Source of the DNA: Lachnospiraceae bacterium
Lineage (GTDB): Bacteria > Bacillota > Clostridia > Lachnospirales > Lachnospiraceae
NCBI GenBank assembly: GCA_017404585.1
Contig: JAFRCB010000333.1
Location: 1 to 9,481, forward strand
Reading direction: 5' to 3'
DNA length: 9,481 bases
The notes under the pieces are model-generated. The model had not been told where the DNA came from. It was given only the letters and a program-made list of their open reading frames with translations, and did not search any database. The stretch's first letter is position 1, and each line of letters opens with the position of its first letter. Shown piece by piece: positions 1 through 5,819 of the stretch. A program made the position numbers and the translations under genes.

Positions 1-170
1 CGAACCCCCGCCCGGGGCAGTAGGTGCGACGGAGTAAGGAACTCCGTGATCAAAATCCCGCATATGATGGTATGCATGAGAGGACGCTTAGACGTCAAGT
101 AGGGTGGCACCGCAGGAGTATTCGCTCTTGTCCCTTCGTTTCAGAAGATGGGACAGGGGCTTTTTTATTT
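1..170 (+). ncRNA. T-box riboswitch, 3' portion (tRNA-sensing leader of trpB)
   Basis: The T-box signature AGGGTGGCACCGC lies at 101-113 and is followed by an intrinsic terminator, the standard layout of a leader that reads uncharged tRNA. Upstream are small hairpins typical of the middle of such leaders: ACGGAG/CTCCGT (29-34 with 42-47) enclosing an AGTA...GGAA type loop, GCATA/TATGC (60-64 with 71-75) and GACG/CGTC (83-86 with 93-96). The antiterminator bulge reads TGGC. By the known pairing of TGGN with the tRNA NCCA end, the variable C calls for a tRNA with G at position 73, which fits tRNA-Trp. Most of Stem I lies before base 1, so the specifier codon cannot be fixed. A GAA at 2-4 followed by CCC could be the specifier-loop end, but this is weak. 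Under tryptophan starvation the leader should read through into trpB. Confidence 0.88.
124..166 (+). terminator. T-box intrinsic terminator
   Basis: An 11-bp stem pairs 124-134 (GCTCTTGTCCC) with 150-160 (GGGACAGGGGC), with two G-T wobbles, and is followed directly by a six-T run at 161-166. It sits straight after the T-box motif, so it is the terminator that competes with the antiterminator fold. Confidence 0.9.
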
Positions 171-341
171 GCATAGGCGATCAATCCCTCCCATCACCAT
201 CAACATGAGGCAGCTCACGCAGGCGCACAGAGATTTCGCCGCGGAGACCGCAGAGGTTCTTATACAGGCGGAGCGCACCGCAGTGCGCGGCTGTCTCCAG
301 GAATCCCGGCAGATGCCGGAAAGAAAAAGGAGGAGAAAAAA
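167..341 (+). other. Structured spacer between T-box terminator and trpB; trpB ribosome binding site
   Basis: No convincing gene lies here, although a 65-codon frame without recognisable similarity crosses it (148-345). The DNA is rich in self-complementary pieces: GCGCAC/GTGCGC with a four-base loop (273-278, 283-288), an enclosing GGAGAC/GTCTCC pair (243-248, 293-298), and CCGGC/GCCGG with a four-base loop (306-310, 315-319). These could protect the read-through mRNA or form a second control element; that is inference. A clear GGAGG at 329-333 is the trpB ribosome binding site, 8 bases before the ATG. There is no Trp codon (TGG) in the spacer, which argues against a classical leader-peptide attenuator. 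Confidence 0.55.
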
Positions 342-1718
342 ATGAGTAAACTGAATGTTCCGTACAAAATGTATCTTGACGAGAAGGAAATCCCGAAGAA
401 ATGGTATAACGTAAGGTCTGATATGAAGACAAAGCAGGCGCCGCTTATTCATCCGGGAACGCTTAAGCCGATGACGGCAGCCGACCTTGCGCCGGTCTTT
501 TGTGAGGATCTGATCGCTCAGGAACTTGACAATGACACAGCTTACTACGATATTCCCGATGAAATTTATGATTTCTACAAAATTTACCGCCCGTCACCGC
601 TCATGCATGCGGAGTATCTCGAGAAAGCTCTGGACACGCCGGCTCACATTTTCTATAAATTCGAGGGCAACAATACGTCCGGCAGCCATAAGCTGAATTC
701 AGCTCTCGCACAGGCTTACTACGCGAAGAAGCAGGGACTCAAGGGTGTCACCACCGAGACCGGTGCCGGCCAATGGGGCACAGCCCTCTCCATGGCCTGC
801 TCGTTCTTCGGTCTCGACTGCAAGGTCTACATGGTCAAGGTCTCCTATGAGCAGAAGCCGTTCCGCCGCGAAGTCATGCGCACTTACGGTGCCGACGTGA
901 CACCGTCCCCGTCCAACACGACTGAGATCGGCCGCAAGATCCTGGCCGCGCATCCGGGCACGACCGGGTCGCTTGGCTGCGCGATCTCCGAGGCGGTCGA
1001 GGTGGCGCTTGCAAATGACGGCTACCGCTACGTCCTCGGCAGCGTCCTCAACCAGGTCCTGCTCCACCAGTCGGTCATCGGTCTTGAGACTAAGGCTGCA
1101 TGCGAAAAGTTCGGCATCAAGCCGGATATGATCATCGGCTGTGCCGGCGGCGGATCCAATCTCGGCGGCCTCATCTCCCCGTTCATGGGCGAGAAGCTCC
1201 GCGGCGAGGCGGATTACGAGATCATCGCGGTCGAGCCGGCATCCTGCCCGAGTTTCACGAGAGGCAGGTATGTGTATGATTTCTGCGACACCGGCATGGT
1301 CACACCGCTTGCCAAGATGTACACGCTGGGCCATGATTTCATTCCGTCCGCGAACCACGCCGGCGGCCTCCGCTTCCACGGCATGAGCCCGATCCTCTCC
1401 CAGCTGTATCATGACGGCTACATGAAGGCGGTCGCCGTTGAGCAGACATCTGTCTTCGAGGCAGCCCGTCTGTTCGCCCGCACCGAGGGCATCCTTCCGG
1501 CTCCGGAGTCCAGCCATGCAATCCGCACTGCGATCGATGAGGCCCTGAAGTGCAAGGAGACCGGAGAGGAGAAGACAATCATCTTTGGCCTCACCGGCAC
1601 CGGTTACTTTGACATGGTCGCCTACGAGCAGTTCAACAATGGGACCATGACAGACTACATTCCGACGGACGAGGACCTTGAGAGAGGGTTTGCGTCCATC
1701 CCGAAGTTCGACATCTGA
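342..1718 (+). CDS. trpB: Tryptophan synthase beta chain, TrpB2 type
   Basis: A 458-residue PLP-dependent enzyme that condenses indole with L-serine to give tryptophan in the cytosol. The Schiff-base lysine is K117 in GSHKLN (114-119). The TETGAGQWG block (138-146) carries the catalytic glutamate E139, and the PLP-phosphate glycine loop CAGGGSN is at 267-273. The form of these blocks (SHK with TETGAGQWG, then KVYMVKVSYEQKPFRR, 161-176) and the N-terminal extension are those of the TrpB2 subgroup, not the classical TrpB1 that pairs with TrpA. The ATG has a GGAGG eight bases upstream. The gene stands alone behind a T-box with no trpA or other trp gene beside it, so it probably salvages indole or backs up another TrpB; this is inferred from context and subgroup. 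Expression is expected to rise when tRNA-Trp is uncharged. The full length and all key residues are present. Confidence 0.93.
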   Translation: MSKLNVPYKMYLDEKEIPKKWYNVRSDMKTKQAPLIHPGTLKPMTAADLAPVFCEDLIAQELDNDTAYYDIPDEIYDFYKIYRPSPLMHAEYLEKALDTPAHIFYKFEGNNTSGSHKLNSALAQAYYAKKQGLKGVTTETGAGQWGTALSMACSFFGLDCKVYMVKVSYEQKPFRREVMRTYGADVTPSPSNTTEIGRKILAAHPGTTGSLGCAISEAVEVALANDGYRYVLGSVLNQVLLHQSVIGLETKAACEKFGIKPDMIIGCAGGGSNLGGLISPFMGEKLRGEADYEIIAVEPASCPSFTRGRYVYDFCDTGMVTPLAKMYTLGHDFIPSANHAGGLRFHGMSPILSQLYHDGYMKAVAVEQTSVFEAARLFARTEGILPAPESSHAIRTAIDEALKCKETGEEKTIIFGLTGTGYFDMVAYEQFNNGTMTDYIPTDEDLERGFASIPKFDI

Positions 1719-1764
1719 GCCGATGACGCAGCCGTTCAGACGGGCTGAACCGCAGTGACGAGTT

Positions 1765-1817
1765 AGGGACGGTTCTGTTCGCGTGGATTTTTTCGCGCGA
1801 AAAGAACCGTCCCCTTT
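1765..1817 (+). repeat. Long inverted repeat of the GGGACGGTTCT type, possible terminator or REP-like element
   Basis: The arms at 1766-1783 (GGGACGGTTCTGTTCGCG) and 1796-1813 (CGCGAAAAGAACCGTCCC) pair over 17 of 18 positions around a 12-base loop, 47 bases after the trpB stop. The right arm is followed by only a short T run (CCTTTT), so it may end trpB transcription, though it is longer and more regular than an ordinary terminator. From memory, GGGACGGTTCT palindromes occur dispersed in many Firmicute and related genomes, so this may be one copy of a REP- or MITE-like family. No second copy is seen in the window. Confidence 0.75.
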
Positions 1818-1834
1818 TCGTCTTTGACTATATC

Positions 1835-1843
1835 TGCTATAAT
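1835..1843 (+). promoter_or_regulatory. Candidate extended -10 promoter for the acyltransferase gene
   Basis: TGCTATAAT is a perfect extended -10 element located 45 bases before the ATG at 1889 and just after the inverted repeat. No good -35 hexamer lies at the normal distance (the nearest is TTTTCG); a TTGACT at 1824-1829 is too close to serve. Confidence 0.5.
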
Positions 1844-1888
1844 TGTCAACGTTCACTTTGAGGCTGTAGACAATTTCAGGATCCAATA

Positions 1889-3031
1889 ATGAAGCTTTTG
1901 ACAAAAAACGACACCAGAATAATCAAGGGAGCCGCGGTCATCCTCATGCTCATGCACCACATGTGGGCATTCCAGGAAAGGATCGCCGACGGAGGCCTTA
2001 AGGGTCTTATTCCCCTCGGAGATACATATTTCTTTGTTTTTATCGGGCACTTCGGAAAAATATGCGTGCCCCTGTTCTTCTTTCTCGGCGGCTACGGCCT
2101 CGCAAAACGCTACGCGGGAACTAAGTTCGACACTCTGGGCAGACTCAAAAAATTGTATATCTCATATTGGAAAGTCTTCATCATTTTCATCCCGATCGCC
2201 TTCATATTCTTCGGAAACCAGGGCGTGTACGCCGTGGATGCCTCGTTCTGCGGGCGCTACAACGTATTCTCGCTCAAAGAGCTTGTGCTCAACTTTCTGG
2301 CAATCTACGACACCTACAACTATGAGTGGTGGTTCCTGCGATGCTATGTGCTGATGATCCTCTGCTTCCCGCTGGTGAGATATGCCTCGGGCAAATGCAG
2401 GCCTGCCGCAAAATTCCTCATCATCCTCATTATCACAGTACTCTTCGGGAAAGTCTTCCCTGACATATGGTATGCCTTCCTCGGAGAAGCCCGGCAGGGC
2501 AACCTGATCTACGATTCTTTTTTCTGCATGGGAGAACCGTTCTACGCCTGCTTTGTGATGGGTGTCTTTTGTGCCGGAAATGACTTGCTTGACCGGATTT
2601 CAGCCTTTTTGGACAGGGCCGGAAAACTCCGAACGGCAGCTGAAATCCTGCTCTTCCTGGCAGTGATCATCCTCCGTCAGGTCTTCCTAAGCAAGTATTT
2701 CGATGTCATCTACGCTCCCTTGCTTTGTGTGCTTATTCCCGATCTGGCGCGCAGCTTTCCGGGTTTGGGAAAAATATTTGATGCATTTGGGAAGGAAAGC
2801 ACAAATATATGGTTCATTCACTCGTTTTTCTGTTATTATTTTTACGGTATAGTAAAAATAGTCGTCGTGACTCACTGGGCGGTGCCGTCATTTGTCACAC
2901 TGGCGGTCATGTCTTACGCCGCAGCCAGACTGGTCACGCTTTTTTGGCAGAAAATGTCGTCGCTGCATATTTTCGCAGCGCTCAAGGACAGGCGGACCGG
3001 ACAAGCGGCGGGCGACACGGGTGAGCATTAA
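1889..3031 (+). CDS. Membrane acyltransferase, acyltransferase-3 (OatA/WecH-like) family
   Basis: A 380-residue, strongly hydrophobic protein with about ten predicted membrane segments. It begins with the family hallmark: a short N-terminus, then IIKGAAVILMLMHHMWAF (11-28), whose histidine pair at 23-24 is the conserved acyl-transfer site region. A second hallmark, GKICVPLFFFLGGYGL, is at 56-71, and a WWFLRCYV block is at 147-154. Such proteins move acetyl or similar groups from cytoplasmic acyl-CoA onto surface sugars, lipids or peptidoglycan. There is no extracellular SGNH domain, so it is the stand-alone form. The start is chosen because AGGA at 1878-1881 sits seven bases before the ATG. 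The next gene, 81 bases on, is a glycosyltransferase, which supports a role in decorating a cell-surface glycan. The actual acceptor cannot be read from the sequence. Confidence 0.85.
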   Translation: MKLLTKNDTRIIKGAAVILMLMHHMWAFQERIADGGLKGLIPLGDTYFFVFIGHFGKICVPLFFFLGGYGLAKRYAGTKFDTLGRLKKLYISYWKVFIIFIPIAFIFFGNQGVYAVDASFCGRYNVFSLKELVLNFLAIYDTYNYEWWFLRCYVLMILCFPLVRYASGKCRPAAKFLIILIITVLFGKVFPDIWYAFLGEARQGNLIYDSFFCMGEPFYACFVMGVFCAGNDLLDRISAFLDRAGKLRTAAEILLFLAVIILRQVFLSKYFDVIYAPLLCVLIPDLARSFPGLGKIFDAFGKESTNIWFIHSFFCYYFYGIVKIVVVTHWAVPSFVTLAVMSYAAARLVTLFWQKMSSLHIFAALKDRRTGQAAGDTGEH

Positions 3032-3078
3032 GAGCATATGCGGGTTTGAGATGTCAATCACCCACCGCTCAAGGACAG
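2979..3078 (+). repeat. Short 13-bp direct repeat pair
   Basis: CGCTCAAGGACAG occurs at 2979-2991, near the end of the acyltransferase gene, and again at 3066-3078, in the gap before the glycosyltransferase, 87 bases apart. The flanks do not match. It may be the trace of a small duplication or pure chance. Confidence 0.35.
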
Positions 3079-3100
3079 TGGATTTCTATCTGTGATAACC

Positions 3101-3105
3101 GAGGA
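3101..3105 (+). promoter_or_regulatory. Ribosome binding site that fixes the glycosyltransferase start
   Basis: GAGGA lies seven bases before the ATG at 3113. The longer alternative, a GTG at 3092, has no comparable site upstream and would add seven residues ahead of the conserved family start, so the ATG at 3113 is preferred. Confidence 0.75.
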
Positions 3106-3112
3106 TTTATTT

Positions 3113-4090
3113 ATGAACCCAATTTTATATATAGTGATTCCATGCTACAACGAGGAGGAAGTCCTGCCGGTCACGTCCGTCATGTTCAGGGATGAGATTC
3201 GGGATCTGATCGAAAAAGACAAGATCAGCAGCGAGAGCAGGGTCCTTTTTGTGGATGACGGGAGCAAAGATTCAACATGGCAGATCATTTCGTCTCTGGC
3301 ACTTGAGGATCCGGTGTTCACCGGCATTCGCCAGAGCCGGAACAGAGGCCACCAGAGCTCAGTTCTAGCCGGGCTCATGGAGGCCAAGGATCGCGCTGAC
3401 ATAGTGATATCCATTGACTGCGACGGGCAGGATGATGTGACCGCCATGGAAGACATGGTCGATGCTTACGCGGACGGCTGTGATATCGTGTACGGCATCC
3501 GGTCCAACCGCGAATCGGATACGTTCTTTAAACGTTCGAGCGCGCAGCTCTACTATAAGCTCCTGAATGCCATGGGAGCGGAAGTCGTTTACAACCATGC
3601 GGACTATCGGCTGACATCGTCGAAAGTTCTGCGGGAGTTCGCGAACTTTAAGGAGGTGAATCTGTACCTTCGGGGTATGTTCCCGCTGGTCGGATTCAAG
3701 AGCACCAGCGTCTATTATGAGCGTCATGAGCGCCTTGCCGGCAGTTCCCATTATTCGCTGGCAAAAATGCTGGGGCTGGCTTTTGACGGAATTACATCGC
3801 TCAGCATCAAGCCGATCCGCATGATTGCCGCGATCGGAGCAATCATGTCATTCCTCAGCTTTATCGGCATCATCTGGGCAGTCGTGGACCGATTCATGGG
3901 CAACACTGTTCCGGGCTGGGCCAGTACGGTGGTCATCATTTTCCTGACCTGCGGTCTGCAAATGCTGTCTCTCGGCGTCATCGGCGAGTACATCGGTAAG
4001 ATCTACATGGAGAGCAAGCACAGGCCGCGCTACATCATCAGCGAGAAGACTTATGATGATGCGGATGAATCTCCCGGCGACAACAACTGA
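3113..4090 (+). CDS. Family 2 glycosyltransferase, polyprenyl-phosphate sugar transferase type (GtrB/DPM1-like)
   Basis: A 325-residue protein from the ATG at 3113. It has a GT-A catalytic domain at about 1-230 and two C-terminal membrane segments at about 234-260 and 271-293. The start YIVIPCYNEEEVLP (6-19), DDGSKDST (48-55), the metal-binding DCD (102-104) and the RPRYII tail (304-309) match enzymes that move a sugar from a nucleotide donor to undecaprenyl phosphate on the inner membrane face, as in GtrB/YfdH and dolichyl-phosphate mannose synthase-like proteins. The sugar cannot be told. It follows the acyltransferase by 81 bases on the same strand with no terminator between, so the two may be co-transcribed. 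No GtrA-like flippase and no large GT-C-type transferase are visible in the window. These would normally flip the lipid-linked sugar and pass it on. Confidence 0.88.
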   Translation: MNPILYIVIPCYNEEEVLPVTSVMFRDEIRDLIEKDKISSESRVLFVDDGSKDSTWQIISSLALEDPVFTGIRQSRNRGHQSSVLAGLMEAKDRADIVISIDCDGQDDVTAMEDMVDAYADGCDIVYGIRSNRESDTFFKRSSAQLYYKLLNAMGAEVVYNHADYRLTSSKVLREFANFKEVNLYLRGMFPLVGFKSTSVYYERHERLAGSSHYSLAKMLGLAFDGITSLSIKPIRMIAAIGAIMSFLSFIGIIWAVVDRFMGNTVPGWASTVVIIFLTCGLQMLSLGVIGEYIGKIYMESKHRPRYIISEKTYDDADESPGDNN

Positions 4091-4228
4091 ATATGATTTC
4101 ATGCAATAAATGAGGGCTGCCGTAATCCGGCGAATCCCGACATACAGCAGACTTTATCGGCAAATGGCTGCTGTATGCAGGGACATCGTCAAATACGACA
4201 GCCCCACTGTTATTAAGATCACAAAGAT
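4091..4228. other. Convergent intergenic region with hairpins
   Basis: This gap lies between two genes that converge. It holds a perfect 10-bp inverted repeat, CATACAGCAG (4141-4150) with CTGCTGTATG (4168-4177), 17-base loop, and a smaller GCCG/CGGC hairpin (4119-4122, 4128-4131). Neither is followed by a T run in either direction, so a Rho-independent terminator is not proven. No open frame of note is present. Confidence 0.5.
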
Positions 4229-5560
4229 TTAATCATCTATGTCAAAGGCTTCAAGACCCTTCTTTACTGTCACCTCGGAGTCCCCGTGCTTCACCATGCT
4301 CATGGTCAGGAACGCGGCCGTGATAAAGAACAGCGAGTACGGGAAAAGCGTGCCGTAGCTCACATGGTTCATCAGCCAGCCGGCGACGATGGGGGTCACG
4401 GTCTGGGCCGCCATGCTGAACGTGTAGTAGGTGCCGGTGAATTTTCCGATATCGCTTCCCTTGCACATCTCGACGACCATGGGCAGAGAGTTCACGTTGA
4501 TCGCTGCCCAGCCTACACCGATCATGACGAAGATGACATAGAGGATCGGGCTGAACTGATTTGACAGCAGCGTGTAAATGAAGATCAATGCAAATGCGGC
4601 GATCATGAGAACGATTCCTCCCAGGATCGTTTTTTTTCTGCCGATTTTTCCGGCCATGGCACCGGCGGGAATGTAGGTTATGATCGCGCCGACTGTCGCT
4701 ATGGTCAGGCATAAAGACGAGCTTCCGAGGGCCATGTTCCACTGCCTGCTGGCGTAGGTCGTGAACCAGGTCTCGACCGCATTGTAGGAGATGAACCATA
4801 GCGAGACGGAGACCAGGATAAAGCCGAGACTCTTCTTCACATCTGCCGGCAGAGCCTCATGGCCGGATTCGTCTGTCTCAGCGAGATTCTCTTCCGGATG
4901 GGCAGCCTCGTACTCACGCATTTTTGCGGAGAGGGCCACCTCGTCGACCGTGAACATGACAATTGCCAGTGAGAGCAGCATGATCCCGGCGACGATCGCA
5001 AAGAGCAGGAAGTAGTTGACGTGGTCAAGGCCGGCTGTGCGCTTTTCCGAATACAGAAGAGTCGCGATGATGAGGTATATGATGCCGCCGAGAGCGCCCA
5101 TCAGGTTGATGACTGCATTTGCGCGGCTGCGCAGAGGCTTGGGAGTCACATCGGGCATCAGGGCGACAGCCGGACTTCTGTAAGTGCCCATAATGATGAG
5201 AATGAGGGCGAGGACGGCGATGAATATGCCGGTGAGGACCTGATTGTGCGTACCCGCATATAGGTTGTCGATGAGCGGCAGGAGCAGCATCGCGCAGACC
5301 GCCGCTATGGTGCCGAACAGGATGAAGGGCTTTCTTCGCCCCATGCGGGTATTCGTCCTGTCGGAAATGGATCCGAAGAGCGGCAAAAGGAAAAGAGCGA
5401 GCACGTTATCCGCGGCCATGATCATGCCGGAGTAGGTCTCATTCAGATGGAATGTGTTGGTCAGAATGAGCGGGACTACGTTGTTGTAGAGCTGCCAGAA
5501 AGCGCAGATCGATAAAAAGGCAAAGCCTATGCGGATCGTCTGATTGGTATTGAGCTTCAT
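4229..5560 (-). CDS. Major facilitator superfamily transporter, SLC45/sucrose-transporter-like
   Basis: A 443-residue protein with about twelve membrane segments in two halves, split by a charged cytoplasmic loop (about 205-243, rich in E and K). The loop between segments 2 and 3 carries the MFS signature FGSISDRTNTRMGRRK (62-77); its weaker repeat AGAMAGKIGRKK (299-310) lies in the second half. The PDVTPKPLRSRANAVINLMG stretch (136-155) is typical of bacterial proteins grouped with the SLC45 / sucrose-proton symporter branch. The likely role is proton-coupled import of a sugar, perhaps a disaccharide; the substrate is inferred from family only. On the minus strand GGGAGG sits a few bases before the ATG, fixing the start. 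It is transcribed away from the peptide-export operon and towards the glycosyltransferase, so it is probably a separate unit. No regulator or glycosidase adjoins it. Confidence 0.85.
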   Translation of the reverse strand: MKLNTNQTIRIGFAFLSICAFWQLYNNVVPLILTNTFHLNETYSGMIMAADNVLALFLLPLFGSISDRTNTRMGRRKPFILFGTIAAVCAMLLLPLIDNLYAGTHNQVLTGIFIAVLALILIIMGTYRSPAVALMPDVTPKPLRSRANAVINLMGALGGIIYLIIATLLYSEKRTAGLDHVNYFLLFAIVAGIMLLSLAIVMFTVDEVALSAKMREYEAAHPEENLAETDESGHEALPADVKKSLGFILVSVSLWFISYNAVETWFTTYASRQWNMALGSSSLCLTIATVGAIITYIPAGAMAGKIGRKKTILGGIVLMIAAFALIFIYTLLSNQFSPILYVIFVMIGVGWAAINVNSLPMVVEMCKGSDIGKFTGTYYTFSMAAQTVTPIVAGWLMNHVSYGTLFPYSLFFITAAFLTMSMVKHGDSEVTVKKGLEAFDIDD

Positions 5561-5676
5561 TGGGACCTCCCTGTGTCAACGAGCCGGCCGCAGTATACCT
5601 CAGTGCACGATATCCCTGCTTTATAGGGGTGGGAGACAAAGATGAGATTTCTGTCCGGCTGCGTGGTGTTTCCTCC

Positions 5677-5685
5677 ATTGTACCA
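5677..5685 (-). promoter_or_regulatory. Candidate extended -10 promoter for the MFS gene
   Basis: Read on the minus strand this is TGGTACAAT, an extended -10 form, about 117 bases before the MFS start and just after an A-rich stretch. No recognisable -35 hexamer is present, so support is modest. Confidence 0.3.
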
Positions 5686-5724
5686 TACATTTTTCTTTTT
5701 ATAGCGCTACCACACGACCATTTG

Positions 5725-5741
5725 TGCTAAAATATTATAAT
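5725..5741 (+). promoter_or_regulatory. Candidate promoter of the peptide-export operon
   Basis: TGCTAAAAT (5725-5733), an extended -10 form, is followed at once by TATAAT (5736-5741). Either could serve as the -10 element. No good -35 hexamer is found at the usual distance. The position, about 80-95 bases ahead of the first operon gene, is suitable. Confidence 0.4.
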
Positions 5742-5754
5742 CAGCGTAAAATAG

Positions 5755-5784
5755 GAGGCTGCATTTGCATATGCAAAGCCCCTC
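5755..5784 (+). promoter_or_regulatory. Palindrome and possible RNA hairpin in the export-operon leader
   Basis: TTTGCATATGCAAA (5764-5777) is a perfect 14-bp palindrome and could be a binding site for a dimeric regulator. In RNA, TTTGC/GCAAA can close a four-base loop, and outer bases GAGGC (5755-5759) can pair with G and CCTC (5778, 5781-5784), hiding most of the AGGAGG at 5753-5758. Both readings are inference. Confidence 0.4.
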
Positions 5785-5803
5785 GCGCTATTTTTACCAT
5801 TGA
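5765..5803 (+). CDS. Possible short leader ORF upstream of the export operon
   Basis: A strong AGGAGG (5753-5758) lies six bases before a TTG at 5765 and twelve before an in-frame ATG at 5771. From there a tiny frame (MHMQSPSRYFYH, or ten residues from the ATG) ends at TGA 5801-5803, whose last base begins the AAAGGAG ribosome binding site of the next gene. Such an arrangement would allow translational coupling or leader-peptide control. It has no double-glycine motif and is not a convincing bacteriocin precursor. An alternative is that the AGGAGG belongs to an upstream in-frame extension of the next gene, from a GTG at 5724. Confidence 0.3.
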   Translation: MHMQSPSRYFYH

Positions 5804-5819
5804 AAGGAGCTTCATTCAC

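Noticed and set aside
148..345. A 65-codon plus-strand frame starting inside the T-box terminator
   Set aside because: The start lies in the terminator stem with no ribosome binding site, the end is an Arg/Lys-rich read of the trpB ribosome binding site region, and no family is recognised.
1824..1843. TTGACT with TATAAT as a classical promoter
   Set aside because: The two hexamers are only eight bases apart, far short of the usual 16-18; only the extended -10 reading was kept.
699..1904. A 401-codon open frame on the minus strand
   Set aside because: It lies antisense to trpB, whose catalytic motifs are intact. The long antisense frame follows from the codon bias and GC content of trpB, and its translation is low-complexity and unlike a folded protein.
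3092..3112. N-terminal extension of the glycosyltransferase from a GTG
   Set aside because: There is no ribosome binding site ahead of it, while GAGGA is well placed for the ATG at 3113, where the family's usual start begins.
5439..5690. An 83-codon minus-strand frame upstream of and overlapping the MFS gene
   Set aside because: It overlaps the MFS start in another frame and has no recognisable domain; the MFS start itself has a strong ribosome binding site.
5724..5819. In-frame 32-residue extension of the secretion protein containing GG and CICIC
   Set aside because: It looked briefly like a double-glycine peptide, but its GTG start overlaps the likely promoter, has no ribosome binding site, and runs on without stop into the secretion protein, which has its own good site at 5803-5809.
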